A stretch of 64,000 bases of DNA from Williamsia muralis NBRC 105860. Its GTDB lineage: Bacteria > Actinomycetota > Actinomycetes > Mycobacteriales > Mycobacteriaceae. Below, piece by piece: positions 44,911-53,342 of the stretch. Every line of letters begins with the position of its first letter. Position 1 is the stretch's first letter. The notes under the pieces were generated by a model. It was given only the letters and a program-made list of their open reading frames with translations. It did no database searches and was not told the DNA's origin. The position numbers and the translations under genes are program-made. The DNA lies in the NCBI RefSeq assembly GCF_001598915.1, contig NZ_BDAP01000002.1, positions 992,001 through 1,056,000 on the forward strand, read 5' to 3'.

Positions 44911-46304
44911 AACCGGTAGGGGCTGGCCGGACCTTTCAGTGCCGTTCGCATGGCGGTCTGCAGATCGGCCACCTGGGTGATCTTCATGCCCGACGGCAGA
45001 TCGAGCGAACCGGCCGGGACGATGGCGTGTTTGAAGCCGAGTCGCTTGGCCTCGGCCACCCGTTTGCCGACACCGGCCACCCGGCGCACCTCGCCCGCGA
45101 GGCCGATCTCGCCGATGGCGACCATGGACCCGGGCAACGACCGGTCGGCCAGGATGGAGCTGAGCGCCAACGCGACCGAGAGGTCGGCCGCAGGTTCGCT
45201 GAGCTTCATCCCGCCGACGGTGGCCACGTAGACGTCCTGGTCGTGGGTGGGCAGATGGGCGCGAGCCGAACAGACCGCCAAAATCATTGCGACCCTTGCC
45301 GAATCGAGCCCGACAACCGCACGCCGCGGGTTGGCCAGACTCGATTTCGAGACCAGTGCCTGCACTTCGCCGACCAGCGGCCGTTTGCCGTCCATGGCGA
45401 CGGTGATCGCGGTTCCGGCCACGCCGATGTCGCGGTGATGCAGGAACAGTCCCGACGGGTCGGTGACCTCGTGGATGCCGTCTTCACGCTGTTCGAAGCA
45501 GCCGACCTCATCGGCCGCGCCGAACCGATTCTTGATGCCACGGACCATCCGCAGGGTCGAATGCTTGTCGCCCTCGAACGAGAGGACCACGTCCACGAGG
45601 TGCTCGAGCGAGCGGGGGCCGGCTACGGTGCCGTCCTTGGTGACGTGCCCGACCAGGATCACCGCGATGCCCGAGTTCTTTGCCAGTGAGGTCAAAGCCG
45701 TTGTCACTGCCCGGATCTGGGTGACACCACCGTTCACCCCGTCGACGTTCTGTGCCACCATCGTCTGCACCGAGTCGACGATCATCAGCGACGGCATGAC
45801 CGCCTCCGCGTGACCGAGCACCGCGCCGAGGTCGGACTCCGCGGCGAGGAAGATCTCGTCGTGTACCGCCCCCGTGCGTTCGGCGCGCAGGCGCACCTGG
45901 CCCGCGGACTCCTCGCCGGTCACGTACAGCGCGCGTTTGCCTTGCAGCGCCCAACGTTTGACGGTTTCGAGCAGGAGAGTGGATTTGCCCACGCCGGGTT
46001 CGCCGGCGAGCAGCATGACCGAACCGGGGACCACGCCGGTGCCGAGGACGCGGTCGAGTTCTCCGATGCCGGTGGGAAAGGCTGCGGTGTGGCTGACGTC
46101 GATTTGACTCATCGGCCGGGCGGGTGCGCTCGGGATGGTCGCGACCGTGGCGGACTTACCGCCGCCTATGCCCGCTCCACCGCCGGTGGCCATGGCGACC
46201 GCGTCGACAGAGCCCCATTCACCGCATTCCGGGCAGCGACCCACCCATTTGGCGACCTGGTATCCGCAGGCGCTACATCGATATGTCGATTTGGGTTTGG
46301 CCAC
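44907..46304 (-). CDS. radA: RadA, DNA repair ATPase/helicase
   Basis: A 465-residue RadA (Sms): C4 zinc finger with Cys 10, 13, 24 and 27, Walker A GEPGVGKST (about 101-109), the RadA-specific KNRFG motif in RGIKNRFGAADEVG (about residue 260), and a C-terminal Lon-protease-like domain. It promotes branch migration in homologous recombination. The next upstream gene on this strand is lpqE, 46 bases away. Confidence 0.95.
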   Translation of the reverse strand: MAKPKSTYRCSACGYQVAKWVGRCPECGEWGSVDAVAMATGGGAGIGGGKSATVATIPSAPARPMSQIDVSHTAAFPTGIGELDRVLGTGVVPGSVMLLAGEPGVGKSTLLLETVKRWALQGKRALYVTGEESAGQVRLRAERTGAVHDEIFLAAESDLGAVLGHAEAVMPSLMIVDSVQTMVAQNVDGVNGGVTQIRAVTTALTSLAKNSGIAVILVGHVTKDGTVAGPRSLEHLVDVVLSFEGDKHSTLRMVRGIKNRFGAADEVGCFEQREDGIHEVTDPSGLFLHHRDIGVAGTAITVAMDGKRPLVGEVQALVSKSSLANPRRAVVGLDSARVAMILAVCSARAHLPTHDQDVYVATVGGMKLSEPAADLSVALALSSILADRSLPGSMVAIGEIGLAGEVRRVAGVGKRVAEAKRLGFKHAIVPAGSLDLPSGMKITQVADLQTAMRTALKGPASPYRF

Positions 46305-46350
46305 CGCGCAACTCTAGCCACGGTGACCGACACCGAACCGCCGGAGCGGA

Positions 46351-47001
46351 CTAGTGGCCTCCGCCGTGGTCTTCTTCGACCACGCCGCGGGCCTTGTCCT
46401 GGCGGGGCAGCAGTGGCCCGGCGTCGACCGGCACGTTGAGGGTGGTCTCGCCGGCCTGCTGGAAATCGAACGTCAGCGGGACCGTGAGGCCCGGTGTGAT
46501 GGTCTTCGCGGCGCCCGTGATGGTGACGGTGATGCGCTTTTCGCTGGGGTCTTCTGGTTCTGCGCTGGTGGTGAGCAGCAGTCCCGGCGTGCCGGCCCGC
46601 AGCGATTTGGTGGCCGGGATCTCGGTGGGTCCGTCGATGGTGACCTTGCCGTCGCCGTTGGCGAACTCGATGCTCTCGAGCTTGTCGGCGACATCCGGGC
46701 TGGTGTTGGAGATCAGGAACGACATCTCGAGCGGGCCGCCGTTGGCGAAGGCCACATCTCCGGACTCGGGGAAGACAACCGCGACGTCGCGCAAGGCGAG
46801 CGGGCCGACGGTGGCCGAGTTGCCGTTGACGGCGGAGGCCTGGTTGGCGGTCTGCGAGGTCTGGCCCGCACCGCACGCGGTGGTGCCGAGTGCCAGACCG
46901 GTCGCGATCGCCCCGACGGCGATGGCCGAAGCCACCCGGCGTCGCCGGACATTACGGGCCGGCCCAAACTCTCGTTCCACCGAAACTCTCTCCACTGACA
47001 C
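46351..47001 (-). CDS. lpqE: LpqE-like lipoprotein
   Basis: A 216-residue lipoprotein with a basic N-terminus (residues 1-23), hydrophobic core and lipobox GTTAC with the acylated Cys at residue 43. The mature part is beta-rich (DVAVVFPESGDVAFANGGPL, ITVTITGAAKTITPGLTVPL) and has a short acidic/His tail ending EEDHGGGH. It takes the LpqE (Rv3584) position between radA and carD. LpqE in mycobacteria is linked to periplasmic copper/zinc handling only by weak evidence; here function is left open. ATG codons further in (about residue 8) cannot be excluded as start. Confidence 0.82.
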   Translation of the reverse strand: MSVERVSVEREFGPARNVRRRRVASAIAVGAIATGLALGTTACGAGQTSQTANQASAVNGNSATVGPLALRDVAVVFPESGDVAFANGGPLEMSFLISNTSPDVADKLESIEFANGDGKVTIDGPTEIPATKSLRAGTPGLLLTTSAEPEDPSEKRITVTITGAAKTITPGLTVPLTFDFQQAGETTLNVPVDAGPLLPRQDKARGVVEEDHGGGH

Positions 47002-47338
47002 CGGTTTTCCTCCGAGGTAGGTCCTGATGCTGCGCCCGCTCGTCAGTCGGCTCAGGTGGCCCGAGAACCTGCTCAGGTCGACTGCGCAGTGCGTGCACTA
47101 CGGAGCGTAGTGGGCCGGTCGCGAGAAATCGCGATGGGGTGCCGAAATCGCCGTGGAGAGCGTTCGAGATCGAGGTGCCCCGCGGGCCGTCGATGAGGGA
47201 GTTCGGGCAGTGTCCCAGCACACTTTTCAGGCATCGTCAAGGCTTGGCGGACCATGCCTACGCCGCTGACCTGCATCGTTGTCCGATGACGCGGAAGGCA
47301 CCGTGGTAGACTCGGGGAATGGAAAGGGGCATGAAACA
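47002..47338. other. Divergent intergenic region between lpqE and carD
   Basis: The region is 337 bases long with no supportable gene. It must hold the promoters of lpqE and carD. A possible carD -10 element TAGACT lies at 47307-47312, and the carD ribosome-binding site GGAAAGGGG at 47321-47329. A three-codon ATG frame at 47331 ends across the carD start but is too close to that site to be translated. Confidence 0.6.
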
Positions 47339-47827
47339 TTGAATTTCAAAGTTGGTGACACCGTTGTCTACCCCCATCACGGTGCTGCCTTGGTCGAAGA
47401 CATCGTGATCCGGACCATCAAGGGTGAGGCTGTCGAATACCTCGTCCTCAAGGTTGCGGACGGCGACATGACGGTCCAGATTCCTTCCACAAAGCTCGAA
47501 TATGTGGGTGTACGCGATGTGGTCGGAGAAGAAGGCCTCGGAAAGGTGTTCGATGTGCTTCGCGCACCGCACACCGAGGAGCCGACCAACTGGGCTCGCC
47601 GCTTCAAGGCAAACCAGGAAAAGCTGATCTCGGGCGACATCATCAAGGTTGCCGAGATCGTGCGCGACCTCTGGCGTCGTGAGCAGGACCGTGGTCTGTC
47701 CGCTGGTGAGAAGCGAATGCTCACCCGTGCGCGCCGCGTCCTCGTCGATGAACTCTCGCTCGCGCAGAACACCAACGACGAGAAGGCCTCCATCATTCTC
47801 GACGAGGTTCTCGCCGCCGCTTCGTAG
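47339..47827 (+). CDS. carD: CarD, RNA polymerase-binding transcription regulator
   Basis: A 162-residue CarD nearly collinear with the M. tuberculosis protein: an N-terminal RNA polymerase beta-subunit-interacting Tudor-like domain ([20 protein letters not shown]) and a C-terminal helical DNA-binding domain ([34 protein letters not shown]) with the conserved Trp that wedges at the -10 element (RDLWRR region). It stabilises open complexes at rRNA and other promoters. The start is TTG 47339, given by GGAAAGGGG 9 bases upstream and by exact family length. ispD follows 18 bases later. Confidence 0.94.
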   Translation: MNFKVGDTVVYPHHGAALVEDIVIRTIKGEAVEYLVLKVADGDMTVQIPSTKLEYVGVRDVVGEEGLGKVFDVLRAPHTEEPTNWARRFKANQEKLISGDIIKVAEIVRDLWRREQDRGLSAGEKRMLTRARRVLVDELSLAQNTNDEKASIILDEVLAAAS

Positions 47828-47845
47828 ACCGGGCATCTGGTCGTC

Positions 47846-48514
47846 TTGGCATCTACTGTCGCGCTGATCCCGGCTGCCGGTCGCGGAGAGCGGCTCGGTG
47901 CCGGATTGCCCAAGGCATTCGTCGACCTCGCAGGCCACTCCATGCTGCATCGCGCTGTGCGTGGTGTGCAGGCCAGCGGGGTCGTCGAGCATGTCGTGTT
48001 GTCCGTCCCGGCCGGTCTCGTAGACCAGGTCCGGGCGGACTTCCCCGAAGTGACCGTGGTGGCAGGTGGCGCACAACGAGGCGACTCGGTGCGAGCGGCT
48101 CTTGCCGCCGCCCCCGCCGCAGACGTGGTCTTGGTCCACGATGCGGCCCGCTGCCTCACCCCGCCGACGTTGTTCGTCTCCGTCGTCGAGGCCGTGCTCG
48201 CCGGGGCCCACGCCGTGGTCCCGGGGACTCCCGTCACGGACACCATCAAGTCCGTTGATCCTGCCGGTGTGGTCACCGGAACCGTCGACCGCACGAGTCT
48301 GCGGGCGGTCCAAACTCCTCAAGGCTTCGATTTTGATGTCTTGACCTCGGCATACGCCAGCGCTGACGCCGACTTCACCGACGACGCCGGGCTTGTCGAA
48401 TCCCATGGCGTCGCGGTCCACACCATCGCGGGAGATCCATTGGCTTTCAAGATCACCACCCCGTGGGACCTCCGCCTCGCCTCCTGGTTGCTGGCCGAGG
48501 AGGCTCGAACGTGA
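47846..48514 (+). CDS. ispD: IspD, 2-C-methyl-D-erythritol 4-phosphate cytidylyltransferase
   Basis: A 222-residue cytidylyltransferase of the MEP isoprenoid pathway: [19 protein letters not shown] (nucleotide site), [10 protein letters not shown], and [12 protein letters not shown]. The start is read as TTG 47846, 18 bases after carD; another near-cognate start is possible. It overlaps ispF by 4 bases (GTGA). carD-ispD-ispF-cysS-rlmB form one plus-strand run, as in M. tuberculosis. Confidence 0.93.
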   Translation: MASTVALIPAAGRGERLGAGLPKAFVDLAGHSMLHRAVRGVQASGVVEHVVLSVPAGLVDQVRADFPEVTVVAGGAQRGDSVRAALAAAPAADVVLVHDAARCLTPPTLFVSVVEAVLAGAHAVVPGTPVTDTIKSVDPAGVVTGTVDRTSLRAVQTPQGFDFDVLTSAYASADADFTDDAGLVESHGVAVHTIAGDPLAFKITTPWDLRLASWLLAEEART

Positions 48515-48975
48515 GGGTGGGCATCGGTACCGACGTCCACCCCATCGAGCAGGGCCGGCCGTGCTGGATGGCCGGGCTGCTCTTTCCCGACGCGGATGGC
48601 TGCGCCGGCCACTCCGACGGGGATGTCGCCGCGCACGCCCTGTGCGACGCCCTTCTCTCGGCCGCCGGACTCGGCGATCTGGGTTCGGTGTTCGGAACCG
48701 GACGTCCGGAGTGGGACGGCGTCAGCGGCGCCCGCATGCTCGGCCACGTCCGCGAACTCATCGAATCGGAGGGATGGCGCGTCGGGAACGCGGCAGTGCA
48801 GGTGATCGGTAACAGGCCGAAGATCGGGCCCCGCCGCGCGGAGGCCCAGCAGGTGCTCACCGAACTCGTCGGCGGGCCGGTGTCGGTGTCTGCCACCACC
48901 ACCGATGGCCTCGGACTGACCGGTCGCGGTGAGGGCATCGCCGCCGTGGCCACAGCCCTGCTGCTTGACCAGTAG
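48511..48975 (+). CDS. ispF: IspF, 2-C-methyl-D-erythritol 2,4-cyclodiphosphate synthase
   Basis: A 154-residue IspF: metal ligands in GTDVHPIE and [17 protein letters not shown], the substrate loop LGDLGSVFG, and the signature [16 protein letters not shown] near the C-terminus. It forms a trimer and makes the cyclic diphosphate from the IspE product. The GTG start at 48511 overlaps the ispD stop, so the two consecutive-pathway genes are coupled. Confidence 0.94.
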   Translation: MRVGIGTDVHPIEQGRPCWMAGLLFPDADGCAGHSDGDVAAHALCDALLSAAGLGDLGSVFGTGRPEWDGVSGARMLGHVRELIESEGWRVGNAAVQVIGNRPKIGPRRAEAQQVLTELVGGPVSVSATTTDGLGLTGRGEGIAAVATALLLDQ

Positions 48976-48986
48976 GATTGCCGATC

Positions 48987-50375
48987 GTGACCCTGCGCCT
49001 CTACGACACCGCCGCCCGAGATGTACGTGACTTCACGCCACTGCGTCCCGGCCATGCGTCGGTTTATCTGTGTGGCGCCACCGTGCAGGGCATTCCTCAC
49101 ATCGGGCACGTGCGCAGCGGCATCGCGTTCGACGTCCTGCGCCGCTGGCTCACCCACGAAGGCTACGACGTCGCGTTCGTGCGCAACGTGACCGACATCG
49201 AGGACAAGATCCTGACCAAGGCCGCCGATGCGGGCAGGCCGTGGTGGGAATGGGCGGCCACTCACGAGCGCGAGTTCAGCTGGGCCTACGACCAGCTCGG
49301 TGTGCTGCCGCCGTCTGCCGAACCGCGGGCGACGGGGTTCATCACCCAGATGGTCGAGTACATGGAACGCCTCATCGACCGCGGTCACGCCTACGCCTCC
49401 GATGGCAACGTCTACTTCGACGTCCAGAGTCTTCCCGAGTACGGCTCGCTGTCCGGTCATCGCCTCGACGACGTCCATCAGGGCGAGAGCGCCGGGACCG
49501 GAAAACGCGATCCACGCGACTTCACCCTGTGGAAGAGCGTGAAGCCGGGCGAACCCTCATGGCCGACGCCGTGGGGCCGCGGGCGCCCGGGATGGCACCT
49601 CGAATGCTCGGCGATGGCCACCACCCTTCTCGGTCCGGAGTTCGACATCCATTGCGGTGGTATGGATCTGGTGTTCCCGCACCACGAGAACGAAGTGGCC
49701 CAGAGTCATGGGGCGGGAGATCCGTTCGCCCGCTACTGGTTGCACAACGGCTGGGTCACCATGGGTGGTGAGAAGATGTCGAAGTCTCTCGGCAACGTGG
49801 TCGCCATCCCGGCGATGCTCCAGCAGGTCCGGGCTGTGGAATTGCGTTACTACCTCGGCAGCGCGCACTACCGGTCGATGCTCGAATACTCACCACGTGC
49901 CCTCGAAGATGCCGCCGAGGCGTACAAGAGGCTCGAATCCTTTGTGCACCGGACGGGTTCGCGCATCGGCGATGTTCCCGTCGGCGAGGTGACCGCTGAG
50001 TTCGCAGCCGCTCTGAACGACGACCTCGGAGTGCCGGCGGCACTCGCGCAGGTCCACGGAACGGTCAAGGCGGGCAACACAGCCCTCGAGAGCGGTGACC
50101 ACAAGACCGCGCTGGAGTCGGCATCGGCGGTGCGAGCCATGCTCGACGTGCTGGGCGTCGACCCGTTGGCAGAGAACTGGGCGGACAGCCGCGACGACAC
50201 TTCGCTCACCGCGGCGCTCGACGTTCTCGTCCGGGCAGAACTCGACCGCCGCACCGCCGCTCGGGCGGAGAAGAACTGGGCCGTGGCCGACGAGGTGCGC
50301 GACCGGCTGGCCAAGGCCGGGATCGACGTGACAGATACACCGGATGGACCGCAGTGGTCGTTGACGGACAAGTAG
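48987..50375 (+). CDS. cysS: CysS, cysteinyl-tRNA synthetase
   Basis: A class I aminoacyl-tRNA synthetase of about 462 residues: [20 protein letters not shown] with the zinc-ligand Cys and HIGH motif, zinc and editing-free core [14 protein letters not shown] and [11 protein letters not shown], and [11 protein letters not shown] (KMSKS). GTG 48987 is chosen because it places the protein start near relatives; TTG 48978 is an alternative. The ribosome-binding site is weak. It starts 11 bases after ispF. Confidence 0.94.
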   Translation: MTLRLYDTAARDVRDFTPLRPGHASVYLCGATVQGIPHIGHVRSGIAFDVLRRWLTHEGYDVAFVRNVTDIEDKILTKAADAGRPWWEWAATHEREFSWAYDQLGVLPPSAEPRATGFITQMVEYMERLIDRGHAYASDGNVYFDVQSLPEYGSLSGHRLDDVHQGESAGTGKRDPRDFTLWKSVKPGEPSWPTPWGRGRPGWHLECSAMATTLLGPEFDIHCGGMDLVFPHHENEVAQSHGAGDPFARYWLHNGWVTMGGEKMSKSLGNVVAIPAMLQQVRAVELRYYLGSAHYRSMLEYSPRALEDAAEAYKRLESFVHRTGSRIGDVPVGEVTAEFAAALNDDLGVPAALAQVHGTVKAGNTALESGDHKTALESASAVRAMLDVLGVDPLAENWADSRDDTSLTAALDVLVRAELDRRTAARAEKNWAVADEVRDRLAKAGIDVTDTPDGPQWSLTDK

Positions 50376-50404
50376 AAAACGACACAGAACATGGAGTCCG
50401 ACCG

Positions 50405-50473
50405 GTGAACCACGAGGCAACGGCCCGACCCACGGGTCGATCGGCCCGACCTACCGAAGGGGCTGGTAACTGA
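50405..50473 (+). CDS. Possible 22-residue leader peptide coupled to rlmB
   Basis: A GTG at 50405 with GGAG 8 bases upstream opens a 22-residue frame whose TGA overlaps the rlmB ATG by one base (TGATG). The peptide is Arg/Pro/Thr-rich and has no known relatives. It may be a translational coupling device or chance; the good ribosome-binding site and exact overlap are the only support. Confidence 0.35.
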   Translation: MNHEATARPTGRSARPTEGAGN

Positions 50474-51432
50474 TGGCCGGCAATTCCAAACGCAAGGGCG
50501 CCATCCGCAAGGGTGGCACCAAGAAGGGGCAGACCGTCGGATCCGGCGGTCAGCGTCGGCGCGGTCTCGAAGCGAAGGGCGCCACACCGAAAGCTGTCGA
50601 CCGCACCTATCACACCGCTCACAAGCGTGCGAAGGCTGCGGCGAAGGCCTCAGCGCCCGGCGGGCGGCGTCCGCAGCGCAAGTCTGACGTCGATGGGCCC
50701 GAATACGTTCTCGGACGTAACCCGGTGGTCGAATGCCTGCGCGCCGGCGTCCCGGCGACTGCCTTGTACGTGGTGCTGGGGGGCGATGCCGATGAGCGCG
50801 TCACCGAAGCCGTCCAGATCGCGGGCAACAAGGGCATTTCGATCCTCGAGGTGCAACGGCCCGAACTCGACCGGATGAGCTCGAACGGCATGCACCAGGG
50901 CATCGCCCTGCAGGTACCGCCGTACCGCTACGCCCATCCCGAAGATCTGATGCAGCTGGCCATCGACAGCGGCCAGCCTCCCTTGCTGGTGGCCCTCGAC
51001 AACATCACCGACCCGCGAAACCTCGGCGCCGTGATCCGTTCGGTCGCCGCGTTCGGCGGACATGGCGTGGTGATCCCGGCTCGCCGCAGCGCCTCGGTCA
51101 CCGCCGTCGCATGGCGCACCAGTGCGGGCGCTGCCGCACGGCTACCCGTCGCGCAGGCCACCAACCTCACCAGAACACTCAAGGAGTGGGCTCAGTCGGG
51201 TGTGCAGCTGGTCGGTCTCGACGCCGACGGCGACGTCACCCTCGACGACTACGACGGTTCGGGTCCCACCGTGATCGTTGTCGGGTCCGAGGGCAAGGGT
51301 CTGTCGCGGCTGGTTCGCGAGTCGTGCGACTCGATCCTGTCCATCCCGATGGCCGGCGACGTCGAGAGCCTCAACGCGTCGGTCGCCGCCGGAGTGGTGC
51401 TCGCGGAGTTCGCACGTCAGCGCCGTTCTTGA
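50473..51432 (+). CDS. rlmB: RlmB-type 23S rRNA 2'-O-ribose methyltransferase (TrmH/SPOUT)
   Basis: A 319-residue SpoU/TrmH-family methyltransferase: a basic disordered N-terminus of about 75 residues ([17 protein letters not shown]), the L30e-like substrate-binding domain ([20 protein letters not shown]), then the trefoil-knot domain with motif 1 [19 protein letters not shown], motif 2 [12 protein letters not shown] and motif 3 [19 protein letters not shown]. It methylates 23S rRNA guanosine 2251 in the E. coli numbering. The position after cysS matches Rv3579c. GAAGGGG precedes the ATG. Confidence 0.92.
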   Translation: MAGNSKRKGAIRKGGTKKGQTVGSGGQRRRGLEAKGATPKAVDRTYHTAHKRAKAAAKASAPGGRRPQRKSDVDGPEYVLGRNPVVECLRAGVPATALYVVLGGDADERVTEAVQIAGNKGISILEVQRPELDRMSSNGMHQGIALQVPPYRYAHPEDLMQLAIDSGQPPLLVALDNITDPRNLGAVIRSVAAFGGHGVVIPARRSASVTAVAWRTSAGAAARLPVAQATNLTRTLKEWAQSGVQLVGLDADGDVTLDDYDGSGPTVIVVGSEGKGLSRLVRESCDSILSIPMAGDVESLNASVAAGVVLAEFARQRRS

Positions 51433-51463
51433 TCAGACACCGTTCGTAGGTCCGTTACAACAA

Positions 51464-51495
51464 TGGCGTAGCCGGCCTGTCGGTCGACTACGCCA
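51464..51495. terminator. Hairpin between rlmB and the convergent membrane-protein gene
   Basis: TGGCGTAG (51464-51471) pairs with CTACGCCA (51488-51495) across a 16-base loop. The convergent position suggests a bidirectional terminator; there is no clear T-run. Confidence 0.55.
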
Positions 51496-51531
51496 CTGTG
51501 TTGAGAGCTATTGATGTTTCGGGCTCGAGCC

Positions 51532-52383
51532 CTAGGCCGGGCTCTGCGTTTTCTTCTTGTCTGGCACCAAAGCGTTCATCGCGACCTTGATGACGATGCC
51601 CACGACGATGATGACGATGCCGAGCACGGTGCTGGTGGAGTCGGTGACCAGACCGGCCACACCGGTGACGATGACGAAGATCGGCACCCAATCCCACAGC
51701 CGCGCCAGTGACTGCGGCACCACGTCCTCTCCGCCCTTCGCCATCGCTTTGGCAACGGCGTACTCGGGGTAGAACTCGGTGAACGAGATCGCAAAGATGG
51801 TACCGGCCAAGCCGATGATCCAGCCGGTCCAGAAGTTGTTGTTGTCGTCCAGGACGGCGTCGCCGTAGAACCCGGCGACCGCTCCCACCCCGAATCCGAT
51901 GACCCAGGACCAGGTGATCATGTAGTTGATGTGGATGAACACCGGGTTGTCCCACATCTCTTCCGGCTCAGACTCTTTCGCGTACTGCATGGTGAAGGGC
52001 TGGCGAATGAGGATCGACCCCAAAGCGAAGGAGACCAGCGCGATGTTGGTCATCTCCCCGCCCCACATCTCGAGCCAATCGACCACGCTGGCTGCCGCGA
52101 ACTGGGCGAGCAGCACCATCGAAGAGAAGTAGACGAGGTCGAAGATCTCGAGGAACTTGATCTTGCTACCGCGCTTGTGGCCGCCGATGACAATGAGTAG
52201 TGAGAGGCCGAATGCGACTGCCGCTGCCTCCTCGAATCGGCCTGGACCATTGATGAAACCCATCACGATCCATGGGGTCATGCCGGCGAAAGGCGAATTC
52301 AGGAAGGCCGACAGAACGCGTCCGAACTTCGATTGGGTGACGACCGGCGTGACCGTCTTGTTCTGATCGGAATTATCTGTCAC
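51532..52383 (-). CDS. Multi-pass membrane protein of unknown function
   Basis: A 283-residue protein with about seven hydrophobic segments (AAAVAFGLSLLIVIGG, FDLVYFSSMVLLAQFAAAS, MTNIALVSFALGSILI, ITWSWVIGFGVGAVAGF, WTGWIIGLAGTIFAISF, VPIFVIVTGVAGLV, TVLGIVIIVVGIVIKVAM). Conserved-looking polar points inside or near helices include W-S-W, EFYPEY and NYMITW. No known domain is recognised. The C-terminus is basic (PDKKKTQSPA), consistent with the cytosolic side. It stands alone between the rlmB hairpin and a hydrolase gene 95 bases upstream. Confidence 0.7.
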   Translation of the reverse strand: MTDNSDQNKTVTPVVTQSKFGRVLSAFLNSPFAGMTPWIVMGFINGPGRFEEAAAVAFGLSLLIVIGGHKRGSKIKFLEIFDLVYFSSMVLLAQFAAASVVDWLEMWGGEMTNIALVSFALGSILIRQPFTMQYAKESEPEEMWDNPVFIHINYMITWSWVIGFGVGAVAGFYGDAVLDDNNNFWTGWIIGLAGTIFAISFTEFYPEYAVAKAMAKGGEDVVPQSLARLWDWVPIFVIVTGVAGLVTDSTSTVLGIVIIVVGIVIKVAMNALVPDKKKTQSPA

Positions 52384-52478
52384 GGCTACATGGCCTTATC
52401 TCGCATTGGAGCACAGGAAGTTTGGTGTGATGCTTGACGATCGTAACGGTAGGCAGCTCGGGTCACCGCACGAAATGG

Positions 52479-53249
52479 TCAAGCCGGATCGCCGCGAAGG
52501 AAATTGATGATGACCGGATTGACAACACCGGGGGTCTCGATCGGGATCAGATGTGTGCCAGGCAGAACCGCAAGACGTGCGTTGGGTAGTACCTTCACGA
52601 TTTCCGCGCTGTGTTCGAGTGTCACCTCGTCGTGATCGCCTTGCATCACCAGAGTCGGTGCGGTGATTCCACTCAAGTCGGAAAGCGCCATCTCGGGTTC
52701 GTTCGCGATCATCGTGGTGGTTTTCTCGAATACAACCGGAAAATGCTCATCGCCGTCGGGCGAGGTCTCCGCGTAGTCGGACCGCAGGAATTGCACGATT
52801 TCTGAATCGATGTCGTCGAGAGAGTCGAGTAATCCGCCGCTGGTCCGCCCGGACGAGTTCAGATATTGCCCCAGGACAATCATCCGGTTCACCAGATCGG
52901 GACGTTTGAGGGCAACAAGAAATGCGATGACGGCGCCGTCGCTCCAGCCGACCAGGTGCGCCGGTCCGCCGACGACCCCATCGAGATAGGCGATGGTCTC
53001 TTCGGCCATGTCCTCGTAGTGGAACTCATCGGTGACGTCGGCGCTGTGTCCGTGACCATGGCGCTCGGGGGCGTAGACCGTGTACCCGGCGTCGACCAAG
53101 GGCTGGAACTGTCCGCCCCAGTCCGCCGCCGAGGAGAACGCACCGTGCAGCAGGACCACCGCGTCGCCCTCGCCGGCCACCTGATGCCACACCGGCGTGT
53201 CGGCAGACGGGTGGTTTATTTTGACGTATCCGGTGTACTCGGTGGTCAT
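52479..53249 (-). CDS. Alpha/beta hydrolase
   Basis: A 256-residue alpha/beta hydrolase: oxyanion segment VVLLHGAFSSAADW, nucleophile elbow LVGWSDGAVIAFLVAL with the catalytic Ser in G-W-S-D-G, an acid in VMQGDHDEVT, and the catalytic His in LPGTHLIPIE. The substrate is unknown; the GWSDG elbow is frequent among dienelactone- and homoserine-type esterases but not diagnostic. It is divergent from the carboxylesterase at 53343 across 93 bases. Confidence 0.85.
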   Translation of the reverse strand: MTTEYTGYVKINHPSADTPVWHQVAGEGDAVVLLHGAFSSAADWGGQFQPLVDAGYTVYAPERHGHGHSADVTDEFHYEDMAEETIAYLDGVVGGPAHLVGWSDGAVIAFLVALKRPDLVNRMIVLGQYLNSSGRTSGGLLDSLDDIDSEIVQFLRSDYAETSPDGDEHFPVVFEKTTTMIANEPEMALSDLSGITAPTLVMQGDHDEVTLEHSAEIVKVLPNARLAVLPGTHLIPIETPGVVNPVIINFLRGDPA

Positions 53250-53342
53250 GCGTTCGAGTTTTTCAGATCACCGGCCGTGTCGTGTTGCGAATGAGCGCGA
53301 TAGCGGGCGAGTGACCGCTATTGGACCGATAGGGTCGAAAAC

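Noticed and set aside
47331-47342. Three-codon ATG frame across the carD start
   Set aside because: It is only one base from the GGAAAGGGG site, too close for initiation; that site fits the TTG at 47339.
51433-51531. tRNA gene in the rlmB 3' gap
   Set aside because: There is a hairpin, but no cloverleaf, T-loop GGTTCGA or CCA-type acceptor pairing could be made.
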